Source of the DNA: Desmodesmus armatus
Lineage: Eukaryota > Chlorophyta > Chlorophyceae > Sphaeropleales > Scenedesmaceae
Length of the DNA: 64,000 bases
NCBI GenBank assembly: GCA_007449985.2
Contig: VIIQ02000589.1
Span: forward strand, 310,001-374,000
Direction: 5' to 3'
In this document: positions 1-12,639 of the stretch, one piece after another
Layout of the letters: each line of letters begins with the position of its first letter
Numbering within the stretch: the first letter of the stretch is position 1
Made by a program: the position numbers and the translations under genes
The notes under the pieces: model-generated
Told to the model about the DNA's origin: nothing
Seen by the model: only the letters and a program-made list of their open reading frames with translations
Databases searched by the model: none

Positions 1-119
1 GGTGTGCGCTCAGGCGAGGGAGCACGTGCGCTCAGGCGAGGAAGCCCAAAAAGATAGAGAGAAAAAGAGAGTGTTCCGTCCTTGCAGCTCCCACTGAACG
101 GCCTGTTGGTGAAGCCCCC

Positions 120-316
120 AACCCGCTAGCTACAGGCGCACACAGCACCAGCCTCCATGTCAGCCTGGCTCAATGAGGCAGACTCTGCCATGACACAGTG
201 TGCCAAGTTGAACATGATGCAATGCTGAACATGGCACACTGTGTCATGTGGCAGAGTGCCACATTGAGCCAGGCTGACATGGCGACTGGTGCTTTGTGCG
301 CCTGTACTAGCGGGTT
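120..316. repeat. Large imperfect inverted repeat (hairpin), probably in an OAT intron
   Basis: Left arm 120-205 and right arm 232-316 are reverse complements over about 85 bp with only scattered mismatches and small gaps; the spacer is 26 bp. The arms start and end with AACCCGCTAG / CTAGCGGGTT. The shape fits a non-autonomous MITE or a transcribed hairpin. No clear target-site duplication is visible. The rest of 1-523 holds no exon I can recognise. Confidence 0.85.
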
Positions 317-523
317 GAGCAGTTGGGAGGTATGGCAGCTGGTCAAATACAAGCAGGACCTCGCGTCGGGGCTCCGATGTGCTGGCATGCATGTATGTCG
401 GCCTTGGCACATGTAATGCTACGATTCAGCCTTACTGTCCACTGACAGTGCTGCTGCTTGGCGTCGCTGAACGGCGTCAATGTGGCATGGAACATTGGGC
501 AGAGCCCAGCCTTGTGTGCCCAC

Positions 524-1694
524 CTTGCCAGCTTGCAGGCTGTCTCTCCCCCCTCCACCCCTGTGTTCATGGGCAGCACCTTGTCATAGCCCAGCAGCTT
601 GGTAATGTACTCAGCATAGTCACCCAGCACATCTACAGGGCAGCACACAACATGGCATGGCATGGCATGGCGTGGCTGACATGCTGGCAAGTGCTGGGCA
701 TGTGGTATGATAGATGTGCACGCTGCGGATTTGCCATGCACAACATGTAATCCAGGAGAGGGCGGACAGCAAAGCAGCGTAGCATAGCACAACCTGCACT
801 GCTTGTAGTTCGATATGCATATGCACTTATTGGGTTGTGGAATGTTCAAGCTGTCAGCTGTTGGCGTGTTCGTGCACAAAAAACAATCAGTGAGCTCACC
901 GTTGTAGAAGGCGCGTGATGTCAGCGCAATCCTGTCTGCCTGGTCCTTCATAGCCTTCACAATCTGTGCGCAGCAACAGAACCGCAACACGGAAGTTGCT
1001 TGAGGAAGTGTCGATGACACAGGCAGCAGGGCGGCTTTTTGGGTGAACAAAGCATAGAAATAGTCAGAAAAGCTGCTATCTGAGAACACACTGCTGCCTG
1101 AGCAAGTACGTGACAACCTGGTGGTTGCAGCTATGAGTGTAGCACCTCAGGCTACCTCAGGCCACCCCCCTCGTGGCACTTCTGCACGGGTTCCAACGTG
1201 CCTGGTGACGAGCAACATACTGGCCCTCTGCTCAGCGCACAGCCTGCTGCACCTACATGGGCTCACCTTTGGGTGGCAGTGGCCCTGGTTGACTGCTGAG
1301 TAGGCGCTGAGGAAGTCAAAGTAGCGCTTGCCATCAGTATCCCACACAAAAGCACCCTGGCCCTTCTCCAGCACCACGGGGATGGGGGCATAGTTGTGTG
1401 CACCAAACGTCTCCTCACGATCAATCAACTGCAATACAAGGCAGATAATCAGGGATGAAGGCTCGGATTCAAACACACACCCCACACTCAGCATAGTCTA
1501 GTCAGCTGTGGCCATCCTTCAGGAGGCAGCATTCATACCTTCTGCTGAGCGGGAGTTGGTGCGGGATCCAGGTGATCACCATGGGATCCGTATGAACGCG
1601 TCCATTGTTTGCTGCTGGCTGCTACGCACTGCAGAGCTGGACAAGCCCATGCTGCAACTGATCCAGCCTGCAGAGCTGACGCGATCGACAGCAT
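524..1694 (-). CDS. OAT: Ornithine delta-aminotransferase, mitochondrial, 5' part (gene runs off the window)
   Basis: PLP enzyme that moves the delta-amino group of ornithine to 2-oxoglutarate, linking arginine and proline metabolism. Four exons close in phase: 1694-1539, 1428-1267, 963-900 and 632-524. Exon 1 (52 codons, ATG at 1694) is Ala/Ser/Arg-rich and nearly free of acidic residues over its first 39 positions, as expected for a mitochondrial presequence. Exon 2 carries the family signatures [23 protein letters not shown] and HCHPK. Exon 3 encodes [10 protein letters not shown]...AFYN. Exon 4 encodes [17 protein letters not shown] and TACKLAR. The last donor is at 523/522 and the next exon would encode the K-W-G segment. 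No further OAT exon was recognised in 1-523, so the rest, including the PLP lysine, lies beyond the left edge. It reads in the same direction as IFT74, 260 bp downstream of that gene's stop. Identity is confident; the 5' exon is inferred from phase and composition. Confidence 0.88.
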
Positions 1695-1954
1695 GATGGT
1701 CGCTGGAAACTAGCAGCAAGCCCACTGAATCCAAGTTTCTTTCCCGAATGAGTTGATGCACAACAGCTTTCCGATGATCACCGATAACGTGAATCCTGGG
1801 GCGGCCGAGTCCACCAGTGTCGGCTTTGACAATAGAAACAAGCTGCTGATTAACCAGACGTCCTTGACATTGTATTGACCGGTCACATGACATGCAGTAC
1901 AGTGACAGTTACCGCTGGCAACGGTCATAACAGACCAACAGCCTGGACAGAGCT

Positions 1955-4900
1955 TCAAGCCCCTCCAGACACTGCAGCTGCAATGTTGGCTGCATTGATG
2001 GTCTCTACCAAGGATCCCAGCTGCGGCAGCAGGGCGGCATAGTTGGAGCGCTCCTCATGACTCTTGATGAACTCCCGTGCCTTGTCACACTGCTGCTGCA
2101 CCTGCTTCAGCTGCTGGTCCAGTCTGTCTATCGCTGGCCAGGCTGGCTGCTCTTTGAGCTGAGCCTCCTTGGTCTGCTGCTGCCACTTTTGCCCCGACAG
2201 GTCAGCCTGCGCGTCACAACACCAACATTCAGTGATTGGCGCCAGTTCAGTCCACAGCATGCGCGCTACAGGCCTCCAAAACCCTGCATCACAAGGAGCT
2301 TTCAATTGCCCTGCTGCATGGAATTCTGGCCCTTCTTGACTCATCTGGCAGCTACTGGTGGATTGCACTGAAGGCCAACCATAGCTACACCACTGGCATT
2401 GGCTGCTTGAGGTTTTGAGGACCTGCAAAAGGTCAAGATGCTGCTAAAGCACAGCCAGCGCTGACAGCCAGGCGGACCTGTAGTGACTCATGCCGCGACT
2501 GCAGGTCCTGCTGCTGGCGCTCCAGCTCCTGCCGCGCCTCCTCCTTGGCCCGCTTTGCCCCCTGCACGTCGCCATATGTGTCCACCTCGCCCTGCAGTCC
2601 TGCCAGCTGCTCCTTCAAGGCCTGTTACAGAGCACAGCAGCAGCAATGCGGGCAAGGAGGGGTGGGGAGCGGGCAATGGTACCATTATACCGGTATGGTT
2701 GCGCTTATGCTGGTTGGTGGCTTCTGCAACACACTCTGCATTGCAGGCTGAAGTCCAATGCAATGAAAATGTGCTGCAAAGTAGAGCTGGCCATGCAGAG
2801 CCACAAGCGGTGGGTGTGGCAGCCTGCACAACGTCCAAACAATACGCTCACTGACGCAACCGCGACAGACAACTGATGCACAGGCCTTGCAAACAGGCTC
2901 CAACACCAACCTGCAGCTCCCCCGTGATTTTGCCCTCAAGCTCCTCAAGCTTCTGCAGCTCAGCACGCTTGGCAGCGACCTCACTGCTGCCACTGCTGCC
3001 ACCGCTGGCTACTGCAGCCGCCGCTGCTGCGCTGAGCGACATCCGGGACTGCACAGCAAATGCAGAGCCCATCCCACCAGGTGGCTGGTCTGATGCTGCA
3101 GGTAGTGCTGCCGTTGCGGCTCCCGACTGTATGTCGGTGAGGTGTTTGAGCAGTGCTGCAATGGCTTCCTGCTTGGCTGTGAGCTCTGCCTGCTTGGCTG
3201 CCCGGCGCTGCGGGAAGGCGTCCATGAATGCGGTCAGCTCACGCTCCTTTGCCCGCAGCTCATCATACTTAGCCCTGGAGTACAAGCAAACAGACGTACA
3301 GCCTTGAGGTTTGCAGCTCGGAGCTGCATTGCAGTGCATGGCAGCCTAATAGGCCTTGGCAGCCTGCAGTGGCTCCGTGAAGGGCATGCTGCACTGGCAA
3401 ATGGCACCTACTCAGACTCCTTACCTTTTCGCTGGGTCGTCCAGCACGTTGGCACCACCACCGGCTGCTGCTGCCGCTGTCGCCGCTGCTGCAGCCGCGC
3501 CGGCTGCACCCTGCCTTGCCTCTAGCTGCTTGACCTTGACCTGCAGCTGCTTGGCCTCAGCTGTCATCTGCTCGATTGCCGCGTTCTCACGCTTGATCCG
3601 CGACATCAGGGCCTGGAAACAACCAGTGGGTAGAGGCGAAACTGTCACAACACGCACTCACATGTTGGCGTGCACACATGGTTGCCCCGAGCTCACAACA
3701 GTTCTTGTACTCATGGCGCTCTGATTTGGGCTGCGCCAGGGCAGGTGTTGAGGCAGAGCTGCAGCAAATCTGCCAGAGTTTCAAAGGGTACTGCAAACAC
3801 ACTATTCACCAGGGGTGTGGCCCACCCCTGCCAATTGCGTCCAGTGTTGAGTCTCTGCTTGGTATCGCAATGTTCATAATGATGCAACCAGGAGGGCATG
3901 AACCAGCCGCTGGCATGGCAGCTGCTTTGTGTGCAAAGGAGCAACTCGTTGACAGTCTGACATAAGTATGTTGCACTTGCAAACCAGTCACAGCCTGCAT
4001 GCGGCCACACACCTCTTTTTGCTCCTCAGGTGAGGCCTTAGCGCCTTCCTCAGCAGCTGCCAGCTCGACCTTGCGCTGCGTCAGCGCACGAATTTGCTCC
4101 TGCAGCACGTGTATGGCACCAAGTGCAGCAGCACAGCATGGTGGTCTGGGTTTGGACAGCCCCATGGCACTATCCGACTGACTTGTACACCTCCTGACGG
4201 ACTGCTGTAGAGGACGGTAGCCCCTCATCATGCTCAAAGGCTTGTAGGCCCTCTGGCAGAAAGCCAGCTGCAACCAAGGCCACTGCAGCAGGCTGACGTG
4301 CACCATGCCATTCACCAGGTTCCTCATGCCAAAGGGTTACGTCCAATACCTGATGCCGTTGCTGGTTGTTGTGCTGCCCCTGCACTGACCTGGACCTCCA
4401 GCACGCGCTGCTTGAAGCCATTCCTGCTGAGCTCCCCTTCAGCAGCCGCCAGCGCAGCAGTAAGCTCTGCCCCCTCCTCCTCAAACCTGCCCGCCTCAGC
4501 CAGCAGTGATGTCTGCTCAGCAATGAGGTCATTATAGGCCTGCCGCGCTGAGGGAGGCATGCTGTTCAGCCGCTGCTCCTGCGCTGACTGGATGCCTGAG
4601 ATCTGTGCATCAACCTGCAACAGCAGCAAGCATCGCAGCCACCAGAGATGACGTAGTCAGTTGATGGTGTGCGTGGTGACAGGGGGCCATTCTCGGCAGT
4701 TTGTGGTCTGTGCAAAGTGTTGGTGTTGGTCCTTGCACAGGCAAAATACCCATACACCAGGTGGCAGCTGCAGGCCTGACCCAAGCACAGTGGGCGTTAA
4801 AAAAATAAGCACAGTGGGCGGTGCTCATCCTGGTGCTGTGTCATGCATGGGTGATTATGCTTGAAGCGGCGCACCTGCTTTGTCTGCTGCTCCAGTGTCA

Positions 4901-6224
4901 GCCGCTGTGACAGGATGTCCTCCATGCGCGCCTGCTGGCCCTCGTTGCGCGCCCTTATCTCTGCAAGCTCTGCATGGATGTGCTGCAAGGGTGCTTGGGA
5001 CCCAGCCTGCGCGCAGCATCAAGGGCAGAAGCCCATGTTGGTTGCGTGGCGGCGCTGCGCGTGCAGTAATCAACCACTGCTACCAGCTGCTGGATGCTGA
5101 TGCTTTGCTGTATGTGCTCTTCTGCCGGCTGCAGATGCAGTCGATCGACGTGCAACAGAGGTTTTGAGCCACAGGAGCAATGGGGCATGGTGCCTGCTGC
5201 TTTGCAGTGTGTTGTGCTTTGCAAGGCATTGCTGCAGCTTCAGTAGCGTGCTGATTATCAGATTACCCCACCTTGTCTATGATGATGTTGTTGTCTGCCA
5301 GTGCCTCCTGCAGGAGCCGCACTTCCTTCTTCAGCTGTCCCGCCATCTTCTCAGCACGTGCAGCAGCTGCTTTTTTCTGATCCAGTACCTCCAGATCTTC
5401 CTGCAGGACACAGAGGTTGTCAAAAGCTGCATCAATCCCCTGTTGGTTGTGTGGATGCTCAACAACTGGCTGAAGTGACCATGACACGCTCAGTAGAGCT
5501 GCTATCACAGCTGCTGTGTTTGCACAAGAGTGCACGTGTGCAGTTGTCCGCACCTGCATCTGCTGTGTGACTGCCATGATCTGCTGCCTCTTCTGCCTCA
5601 GCTCGTTGACAAAGTACGTCCTGTCCAGAACCTGTCTCCCAGCTGCTGCTGTTGATGGCTTGAGACCCCCCATGCCTTGCTGGCTCGTCATGGGCCTTGC
5701 TTGTGCTGCGGGCTGGCTGGCCAGGGCTCCAGGTCCTGCTTGCAGCACACGCCTAAAAGCTGTGCTGGGAGGGTTGTACGCCCCAACACGGCCGCTTGCT
5801 GTGCCTATGGACCTGCCAGACTGAGCAGTGCTGAGTGGACCCCCTGTTGCTGCTGCTGTCGGGATGCTGTGCTGGGCCGTTCAGGCTTTTCAACAGACAG
5901 GCCAGTGGGTGCCTTCTGCACGCCACCAGCAAGCAATCCACGCGATGCAGGGCGATCCATGGCTACCACACGGGAACTTCAGTTCACGCGCGCGATCCAG
6001 TAGCGTTCGATTGGAGCACACAGTTTCCGATTGTTTGGGTGTGTGTAAACCTGCAAAACAAGTATTTGGATAAGTATGAAAGATACAGTGACGCCGTGGC
6101 TGGCAGCAAGGGGTTACATAACCATCATGGCATGAATGGCATGAACTTCGTGTTGGAGGAAGGAATACTTGACAGGGACAGAGTTAGGCCAGGCTCCCCG
6201 AATGCCCCCACCACCTGGCGGCAT
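1955..6224 (-). CDS. IFT74: Intraflagellar transport protein 74 (IFT-B core coiled-coil subunit)
   Basis: Core IFT-B subunit that pairs with IFT81 and carries cargo such as tubulin along the ciliary axoneme. Ten exons close in phase: 6224-6169, 5866-5554, 5439-5272, 4982-4875, 4614-4390, 4099-4013, 3612-3425, 3274-2911, 2621-2478 and 2206-1955, giving about 634 residues, the usual family size. Signatures in order: a Gly/Pro/Arg-rich basic N-terminus; ARPMTSQQGMGGLK, matching the conserved RPVTQQGLTGMK segment; QVLDRTYFVNELRQK; LLQEALADNNIIIDK, matching the ADYNMLVDKL block; MPPSARQAYNDLIAEQ; and a C-terminal REFIKSHEERSNYAALLPQ, matching the human IKEFIATKSQESDY end. Most of the chain is predicted coiled coil with an Ala-rich stretch near 3450-3490. 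The NTNTEMEE block after IIIDK is missing, so one small exon between 5271 and 4983 may have been overlooked. The first exon (ATG 6224) is inferred from splice phase. An apparent intron-free extension upstream of 5866 meets a stop. Confidence 0.92.
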
Positions 6225-6936
6225 GGCCACCAGGGTCCGTGCCCCACCCTCTCGGGTGCAGCATGCTGCGGGGAAAGCCCCAAGCCCCCCCTCCCCTTGC
6301 TAGCCAGCGTCCCTGTGTCACTCTCAAACAACCCCCTTTGAGGTCACTGATTTTACCCGTTGCACAAATGTTCTGTTACCTTACATACCATCACCAACAA
6401 CCTGCGTTTGGCCCTGCTGGTACATGATATCAATCATGCATGGCGCCAGACACAGTGCTAGGACAGATGCAGTGACAGTAGCAGCTGGTGCAGGGTGGGA
6501 GAGTAGACAGCACTGTGTCTGGCCTCTGCTGGTGTGTGTTGTGAGTTATGCTGCAGCTACTACAGGTGGCAGCTGCCTCATTTTGCTGTGCCTGATGCAG
6601 TGCCTTGTTGGCGGTGCTTCCCAACTCCCCGCCACAGGGCAATGTGCCCAACCAACTGTTGCCCCCCTCCCTTTCACCCCCCCCCAAACAACTCAAGGTG
6701 CACTACAGGACCACACTTTCAAGCCTGTGTTGGCAACCGTTGTATGCAGTATACACCGCTTCATGTTTGGGGCTCAGATTCCCAGACTGGTTGTCGGTCT
6801 AGTAGTAGTCTGCTTGATCTTGTGCTTCTACAGGTCAAGGCGGTCTGGTTTGCCTTCCCCTTACCTAACACACAAAACTTGCGAGCAGAAACAGCATCCA
6901 GCACTTGAACCGTTACACGCGCCACAAGCACGGCAG
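6225..6936. other. Intergenic: IFT74 promoter side and 3' region of the next gene
   Basis: About 0.7 kb between the inferred IFT74 start and the stop of the small membrane protein. Short C-rich tracts occur near 6661-6688. Reverse-strand TGTAA motifs (TTACA on the plus strand) occur near 6380 and 6913 and could serve polyadenylation of the upstream minus-strand gene. No exon supported. Confidence 0.4.
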
Positions 6937-7903
6937 CTATTTCTTCTGTTGCTGTTCTTGCAGCCAATTGAGCCCTCCAGACACTAGCGCCCCAGCCATC
7001 AGCACACCAATGGCGGGCTGGAACACCATTGGCCACAGCGGCAGCCATGCATCTACCAAGTTGCTGCTCTTCACCGTCGCCTTTTCTACTAGTCCTGCAC
7101 CCAGCCAGGCCAGGATTGCCAGCACCACAAAGAAGTCTGCAATCAGCACCTGCACACAAGACCCAGCAACAGTACGTTGTCACATTGTCATATGTGTGTG
7201 ATGTATCACGGGATCACACGCCAAGGCACCAGCCCAGCCAGCAGCAAGGATTGGAAAAAGGTTCCCATGGCAATGTCTCCTGTTGCCAGATGGTGCAAGT
7301 AACTCGAAGGCAGTAGCAGTGCTACAGTGTGTAATCGTATCATCCTGCAGACCAGGTGCTCTTGCAGGGCATGTGAACACCACCCACCACAGTGTTTCTC
7401 CTTGCCTCACCTTGTCTATCACCTCCTTGAGCCCACCCCCTCCAGCTGCAGCATCCTGCAAATGAGTCACAAAAAACCTCATGTGCCCGAGGCTCAACTG
7501 CTAGTGCTAAGGATGGGACTTTGTCTTCTATTACTGTAATGTTTGTACTACATTGTGCTATGCGTCACTGTACCGCAGTGTACTGTGCTGTACCAACAGC
7601 AGCATCAAAGGAGTCGAGCTGTTGCTGTCTGTGCAAGCACAGAGAGTGACCTGATTGTCACGGCTCCCCCCCCCCCCCTGCCCCCTTGCCACACCATGCC
7701 AACCGCTGTATAGCCACTCGTGCAGAGCGGGCGTCCGCTGGCACCTTCGAGGCTGTCCAGCCGTGCGTGTCCTGTTCAAGCCTCACCTGCCGTGATGTGC
7801 CTGTGCTGCTGCTGCTGGCTGCTGCTGCTTGCTGTCGTGCTTTGCTTGCTGCAAAGCGCTCCATGTCTTGCTTCATGATGTCTGACATGTCTGCAGTACG
7901 CAT
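6937..7903 (-). CDS. Small predicted membrane protein (about 124 residues, unknown function)
   Basis: Three exons close exactly in phase: 7903-7787, 7455-7411 and 7149-6937. Residues 1-54 are soluble, with a charged helix (DIMKQDMERFAASKARQQ), an Ala/Ser run and a Gly stretch. Residues about 55-75 (IADFFVVLAILAWLGAGLVE) form one strong hydrophobic helix. A second, weaker one spans PLWPMVFQPAIGVLMAGALV near residues 92-112. The protein ends in a short QEQQQKK tail, a dilysine-like KK end that could be an ER retrieval signal, although that is only inference. Two ATGs lie 15 nt apart at the start (7903 and 7888). I do not recognise the family. It is divergent from the GNAT gene across about 1 kb. 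Confidence 0.65.
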
Positions 7904-8931
7904 TCACAGGGCAGAAGGGTGTGGGTGCCCTTCATTACTTGATTACCTGCACACTATCTGGGCTGTGCTGCCCAGGGTGTAGTGCACCAGGATCATGAGC
8001 ATGGCAGTAAAGCAGCAAACATGGCAACGAACGAGGTGGTGTAGGTGGGTAGGGGTAAGGGTGTGTGCTGTGGGCTGTGCAGCTGGGGCAACTGCACTGC
8101 ATGTGTGTGGACCCCATCAGTGGTGCGGCCCATATACCATTCCAGCCATGCTGGCAAGGTAATAGGACATTATAGCACGGCTTTGAGACAACATTTGTTC
8201 TCTGCTGCTGCCCCACACCCACCTTCTCCTCCCACAGGCCCATCCTCTGTTGCAGACCGTTGCACTGCAACACGCCTTTGACCCGCATGTGTACGCCTGC
8301 ATGCGTCAATGCCAAATCGTTTCATTAAAGGCACTTGGAAGGCACAATTCATGACTATCACACCACCAGAACAGACCTGCCTCCCCCCTCCCATCACCAC
8401 ACCCGGTGTACACCAGCACTGGCCCCCCTTTCCTGCTCAGTGGTAACCTACCACAGCTGGAGTGGTGCAGCTGCTGGCAAGCCGACTCTGCTGAATGTCC
8501 TGCTGGCATGCAACCTCAATGAGCTGGCTTGCATCATGCTGTTTGCCAAATTTGCAGGTTGGCTGATCTGCTGTCAGGAAAATCAAAGATCCTCAACCAG
8601 TAGACTTGGCGCGCCTGTTGTACGATTACGGCAATAAATAATGTTTCTTGGGAGCAACGGCAACAGCTGCGACGTCTGTTGATGCGTTGAGTCATCCGTT
8701 GTCACCAACTGTCTGTTAGGGTGCTGTCAGGACATGCTGTTCTTCTGCTGTTTGGCAAGTGTATCATCAGCTTTGCAGAGCTCACAACGTTCATACAGCA
8801 AGTGTACCCCCCCCCCCCCCACAGTGCTTGGGATCACCACACCACCTCAGCCTGTCCCGGTGACCTGCCCACCACAAATCAGTGTCAGCGTGCATACTGG
8901 TGTCCAGGCATCCTGGTGACAGTCCATCGTG
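7904..8931. promoter_or_regulatory. Divergent intergenic region between membrane protein and GNAT genes
   Basis: About 1 kb between two start codons that face away from each other. It holds a C run at about 8807-8820. A possible extra 5' exon of the membrane gene near 8225-8260 (reverse-strand LWEEK then GTGGGT donor) was considered but cannot be joined convincingly. Nothing else supported. Confidence 0.35.
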
Positions 8932-11887
8932 ATGAAGGCTGCTGTGGTACCCCATCTGCACCAGCAGTCCCCTCTTCCAAGCAGTAAACAGTCAGAGCAA
9001 GCAGTCATTCGGCGCTACTCATCCAGCGACCACCCAAGGATAGCTGACATCTGCAAGAATGTCTGTAAGTGCCGCACGGCATATGTAACCAGTACACACA
9101 GTTGTTCTGCAGTCTACAGCACTGCTGCTCAGCGCTGCAGCCAGGCTATGGTGTCGCCCAGTTTGGCCCGCACCCCCTGGCTTGTGTGCCCCCTTGTACA
9201 TGTCGGTGTAAGCTGGTACACGTGCCCAAGTGTGCTCAATGATTCGCACCAACAGAGGCTTGCATGTCTGTGTACCCGCTGCCTGCTGCAGATGGCGGTG
9301 CAGATGTGTTGCCGCGTACCATTCAGATGCAGCTGGCGCACAACGCGGCTGCCACTGTGCTGGTGTCACAGCCAGCCGCAGATCAGCCTGTACATGGAGT
9401 AGGTGGGTAGCCGTCCGCAGGGAATGACAAAATGTGGCAGAACGAGAGTTCTACCAGCGGTTGAAAGAGGTAGTTGCAGGCGGAAAGGAGCTGAACATGC
9501 GGTGTCACCACTTTGAAACTGGGCTGTGCCAGTGTTCATTACTCACGTGCCCTCATGGGGTTTGAGCAAAACACCTGCTGCCAGGTGCCAGCTTGGGCAG
9601 CAAAGCAATCGACACATGAGGTGTTTTTATCACCAGCACCAGATGGGATCTCTGCACTGACCGACTCTGTGTGCGTTTATGTGCTGTGCTGCAGTGTGTG
9701 TTGAGCTTCGTGGTGACAGCTGCTACCTGTTTGGGCTACGTGTAGCTGAGGAGGCACGTGGCAATGGAGTGGGCGCAAGCCTCATGGTAGGAGGGACAGG
9801 CCATGGGCAGTGCCCCATTTGTTAGCTGGGTGTGCAGGCAGAGGGAGAGGCTCAGGGCTCAGGCCGCGCATCACCAGTTTACAGATTCTAGCGGTGGCAA
9901 CACTCCCTCACACTTTCATTGGTTTTATGTCATAAGCATGTGCATGGACAGGTTCAATATGACTGCGGAGTGCTGCTGCTGCAAAGCTGTCGTTATTCGT
10001 CACTCCTTGAGACAAACTCAACCCTGGGGTCACGGTGTGATTCAACCTCGCTGCTGTCTCACAGGCTACTACTGCTGTGCAAATTCTTTGTTCCTTACTC
10101 CTTGAGACACCCCTCAGTACCTGGCCCGATGCTGTTGCTGCTGTCCTGCAGGCTGCAGGGTGCCACCATGGGTGTGCCCAGGGGGACCCCATCCAGCACA
10201 TCCACAGCACTACCATCCCTCCCAATACCCCTTCAGTGCGAGTCATCCAGCGACTAGGCTTCACCCACAGCCGCACAGTGGAGCGCTGGCCGCAGGAGCC
10301 TCTGCAGTCAGGGTATGAGGCCGCGGTTGGGTTTGTGCCAAACATGCAGCAGCCAGATCAGCCGGTGAGGCATGATGCTGGGCAGCTGCACATGTTGGAC
10401 CATATGCCAGGTATTTGGGGTGTTGTTGGTGGGGGAGGGTCGTGAGGGAGGGGACGGGGACAGGCGAGAAGGTGACTAAGTTGCATCCCCAAGGGAAGTC
10501 TGATGGTTGGGTTGTAGTTGGTGGTGAGGGCAGGTGGGGAGGATGGGAAGAGGCCCTCCCTGGGAGTTGCAAGGCAGCAAAGTAACTCAAGGGCAGGCTG
10601 CCCGGCGGCGTACAGTTCACAAGTTATAGAACAGGACTGGAAAGGCGGCCACATAAATGCACATGTTTCGGCGAAGGGAAATGCCAGTGCAGCCGGTGAA
10701 GTTGCGGTAGTTGTGGTAGTGGTGTTGTTTTTTGGGGCGAGGGTATACAGGCACCATTGTAATGATTGCCTAGTGTGGCTGACACGCATGCACTTGTAGC
10801 AGCTGCTTGCTCCAAGATTGAATTCAGTCAGACCCTGATGCCAAATTGCTCTGGGCATTTCAGGAAATCACATCAGGGGGACCCTGACCTTCCAGCGGTG
10901 CTGGCATATGTTGCTGCTGCAGGGGCGCGGTCAGTGATCAGGCAGGCCGCAGGTTCTGTGAAGCCTCGTGACTGGGTGTGCTGCAGAAGCCTGCAGCAGC
11001 TGCAGCAGGCGGTGGCATCCATAAGGCAGCAGCAGGAGCAGCTGCAGCAGCACCCTTGGGAGGAGCTGTCCCAGGTGAGGGTGAGCTGGGCCCTAGGCCT
11101 TGCTTGCAGCAGTCACAGCAGCAGCGGTCAGATGCTTAGATACAGGCACACCTGATTCAATGGTGTCGCACGGTGTAGATACTGAGTACTTTTGCATGAT
11201 TTGAAATGTGGTGTGCACACCTTAGTCTGCAGCAGCTGAAGCAGTGTATACTGGCATTTCCGCTGCTTACCAAGAAGTGTCTGCAGGGCGTTTGTTGTAG
11301 TAAGATCGCAGAGGCTGAAGCTGTCGTGTCTGTCAACGAAAACAAGGGCGTTTGGCGAGCTTCTGCCGTAAGCTGTCGTGAACACTGCATGTATGTTGCC
11401 TGTGTGCGGTGCTGTGCAGGATGGCTACTTCCCTCCCCTGGACTGGCTCCCCTGGGTGTTTGAAATCCAGCCAGTAGTATCCAGCTGGATGCAGCAGCGA
11501 GTAGCTGCTGGTGAGGTGTGGCTGCTGCCAGCAGCACATGCGTCTGTCCATGCAGCGCACAACACAGCATACAGCGCAGCAGTCGTCCTGTCCCATTCGC
11601 CCCTCAACTCCAGGACCTGTGCTGGGGTGGTTGCGGTGCAGGAGTCAGCTGTGGCAGCAGCTCTTGAGCTTGTGGACAGTAAAGTGCCTCACTTTGTTGC
11701 GTATATTGACAGCGGCAGCAGGCACAGCAGTGGGGCGGTTGACCCCAAGCTGCGGTTGCCATCTGTGCTGGAGTTGGGTCGGCAGGGGCTGCCTGTTGAC
11801 CGTGTGTACATGTGCTACCTTGTGTACAGCCGACCGGCAGACAGGAGGGGCTTGCCAGACGTTATCGACTTGAACAGCAGGTTGTGA
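8932..11887 (+). CDS. GNAT-family N-acetyltransferase (about 404 residues)
   Basis: Predicted acetyl-CoA-dependent N-acetyltransferase; substrate unknown. Six exons close in phase: 8932-9064, 9292-9402, 9695-9786, 10152-10364, 10877-11074 and 11420-11887. The exon 1-2 join gives VIRRYSSSDHPRIADICKNV followed by YGGADVLP, a typical GNAT beginning. Exon 3 holds the acetyl-CoA-binding motif A: YLFGLRVAEEARGNGVGASL (the R/Q-x-x-G-x-G/A loop is RGNGVG). Exon 4 holds the motif B region, HSTTIPPNTPSVRVIQRLGF and THSRTVERW. The C-terminal half, about 220 residues (exons 5-6), resembles the second lobe seen in long plant and animal GNATs such as HLS1 or NAT16, but I cannot choose between them. It contains DGYFPPLDWLPWVFEIQ and ends DVIDLNSRL. 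No targeting signal is obvious. Stop TGA at 11885-11887. Confidence 0.82.
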
Positions 11888-12053
11888 TGCTGGTGATGTG
11901 TGTCGTGCGTTGGACTGAACAAGTGGGTTGTGTCTTGATCGGCTGGCCCAGCCTTTTGAAACAGCATCAGTGGCATCGACCACCCGCCTTTGTTGTCTAA
12001 CAAACATTCAGCACAAAAACCATGCAGCAAAACAGACGTGGTAAGGGTAGCAG

Positions 12054-12401
12054 TCACACGTTGTACCTTGTGAAGTTGTCTGACCGGGCCTCCAGCTGCA
12101 GGCTGTAGCTGTCACGACCGTTCAATTTTCTGAGCAGCGCATTGAGCCCTGAAGGCAAGGCAAAACGACGTGCATATTATAATGTGGCCTTAATCGCGAA
12201 TACACAGCCAGTGAATCAAGCTACAGGCCCAACTATCAACCGTTTCACTGATCACCAGAGACACAAAATGCAGCTTCATAGGGGCAATGCGTGTGCAGTT
12301 CCCACCACAGTACCTGTAATAGCCACAACATATCTTCCGGCCCGGCTGCGGCGTGCAAGAGCCTTACCACTGCTGGGAGAAGTTGCTGCTGTTGCACCCA
12401 T
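12054..12401 (-). CDS. Possible 60-residue protein, two exons, unknown function
   Basis: Exon 12401-12314 (ATG, donor ACAG|GTACTG) joins exon 12148-12054 (acceptor TTCAG|GG) in phase and ends with TGA. The product would be basic: RRSRAGRYVVAITG, then LNALLRKLNGRDSYSL and EARSDNFTRYNV. The second exon reads like a real, hydrophilic protein segment and the phase match is exact, but the short length means it could be the tail of a longer gene whose upstream exons (perhaps near 12480-12530, IIIDNGRVAE) I could not join. It lies between the convergent GNAT 3' end and the divergent PDZ gene start. Family not recognised. Confidence 0.35.
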
Positions 12402-12639
12402 ATGCTTCACCCAGGTGTGGCTGTCTTGGACCGTGGGGCACTGCTGCTGATTGCTACACAGCTCACCTCTGCAACACGACCGTTATCGATGATGATTGCA
12501 GCTTGGGACCTGCATCACAGGGGTGGACCGGGATGGCCACATGTGGCCACTGTACAGGCATGTCCAGTTAGCGCTGTGTTGCGACCTGTCCACCCTTCAG
12601 GAGTGCCAGGATCATGCAGACAGGGCGAGCCTGCTGGCA

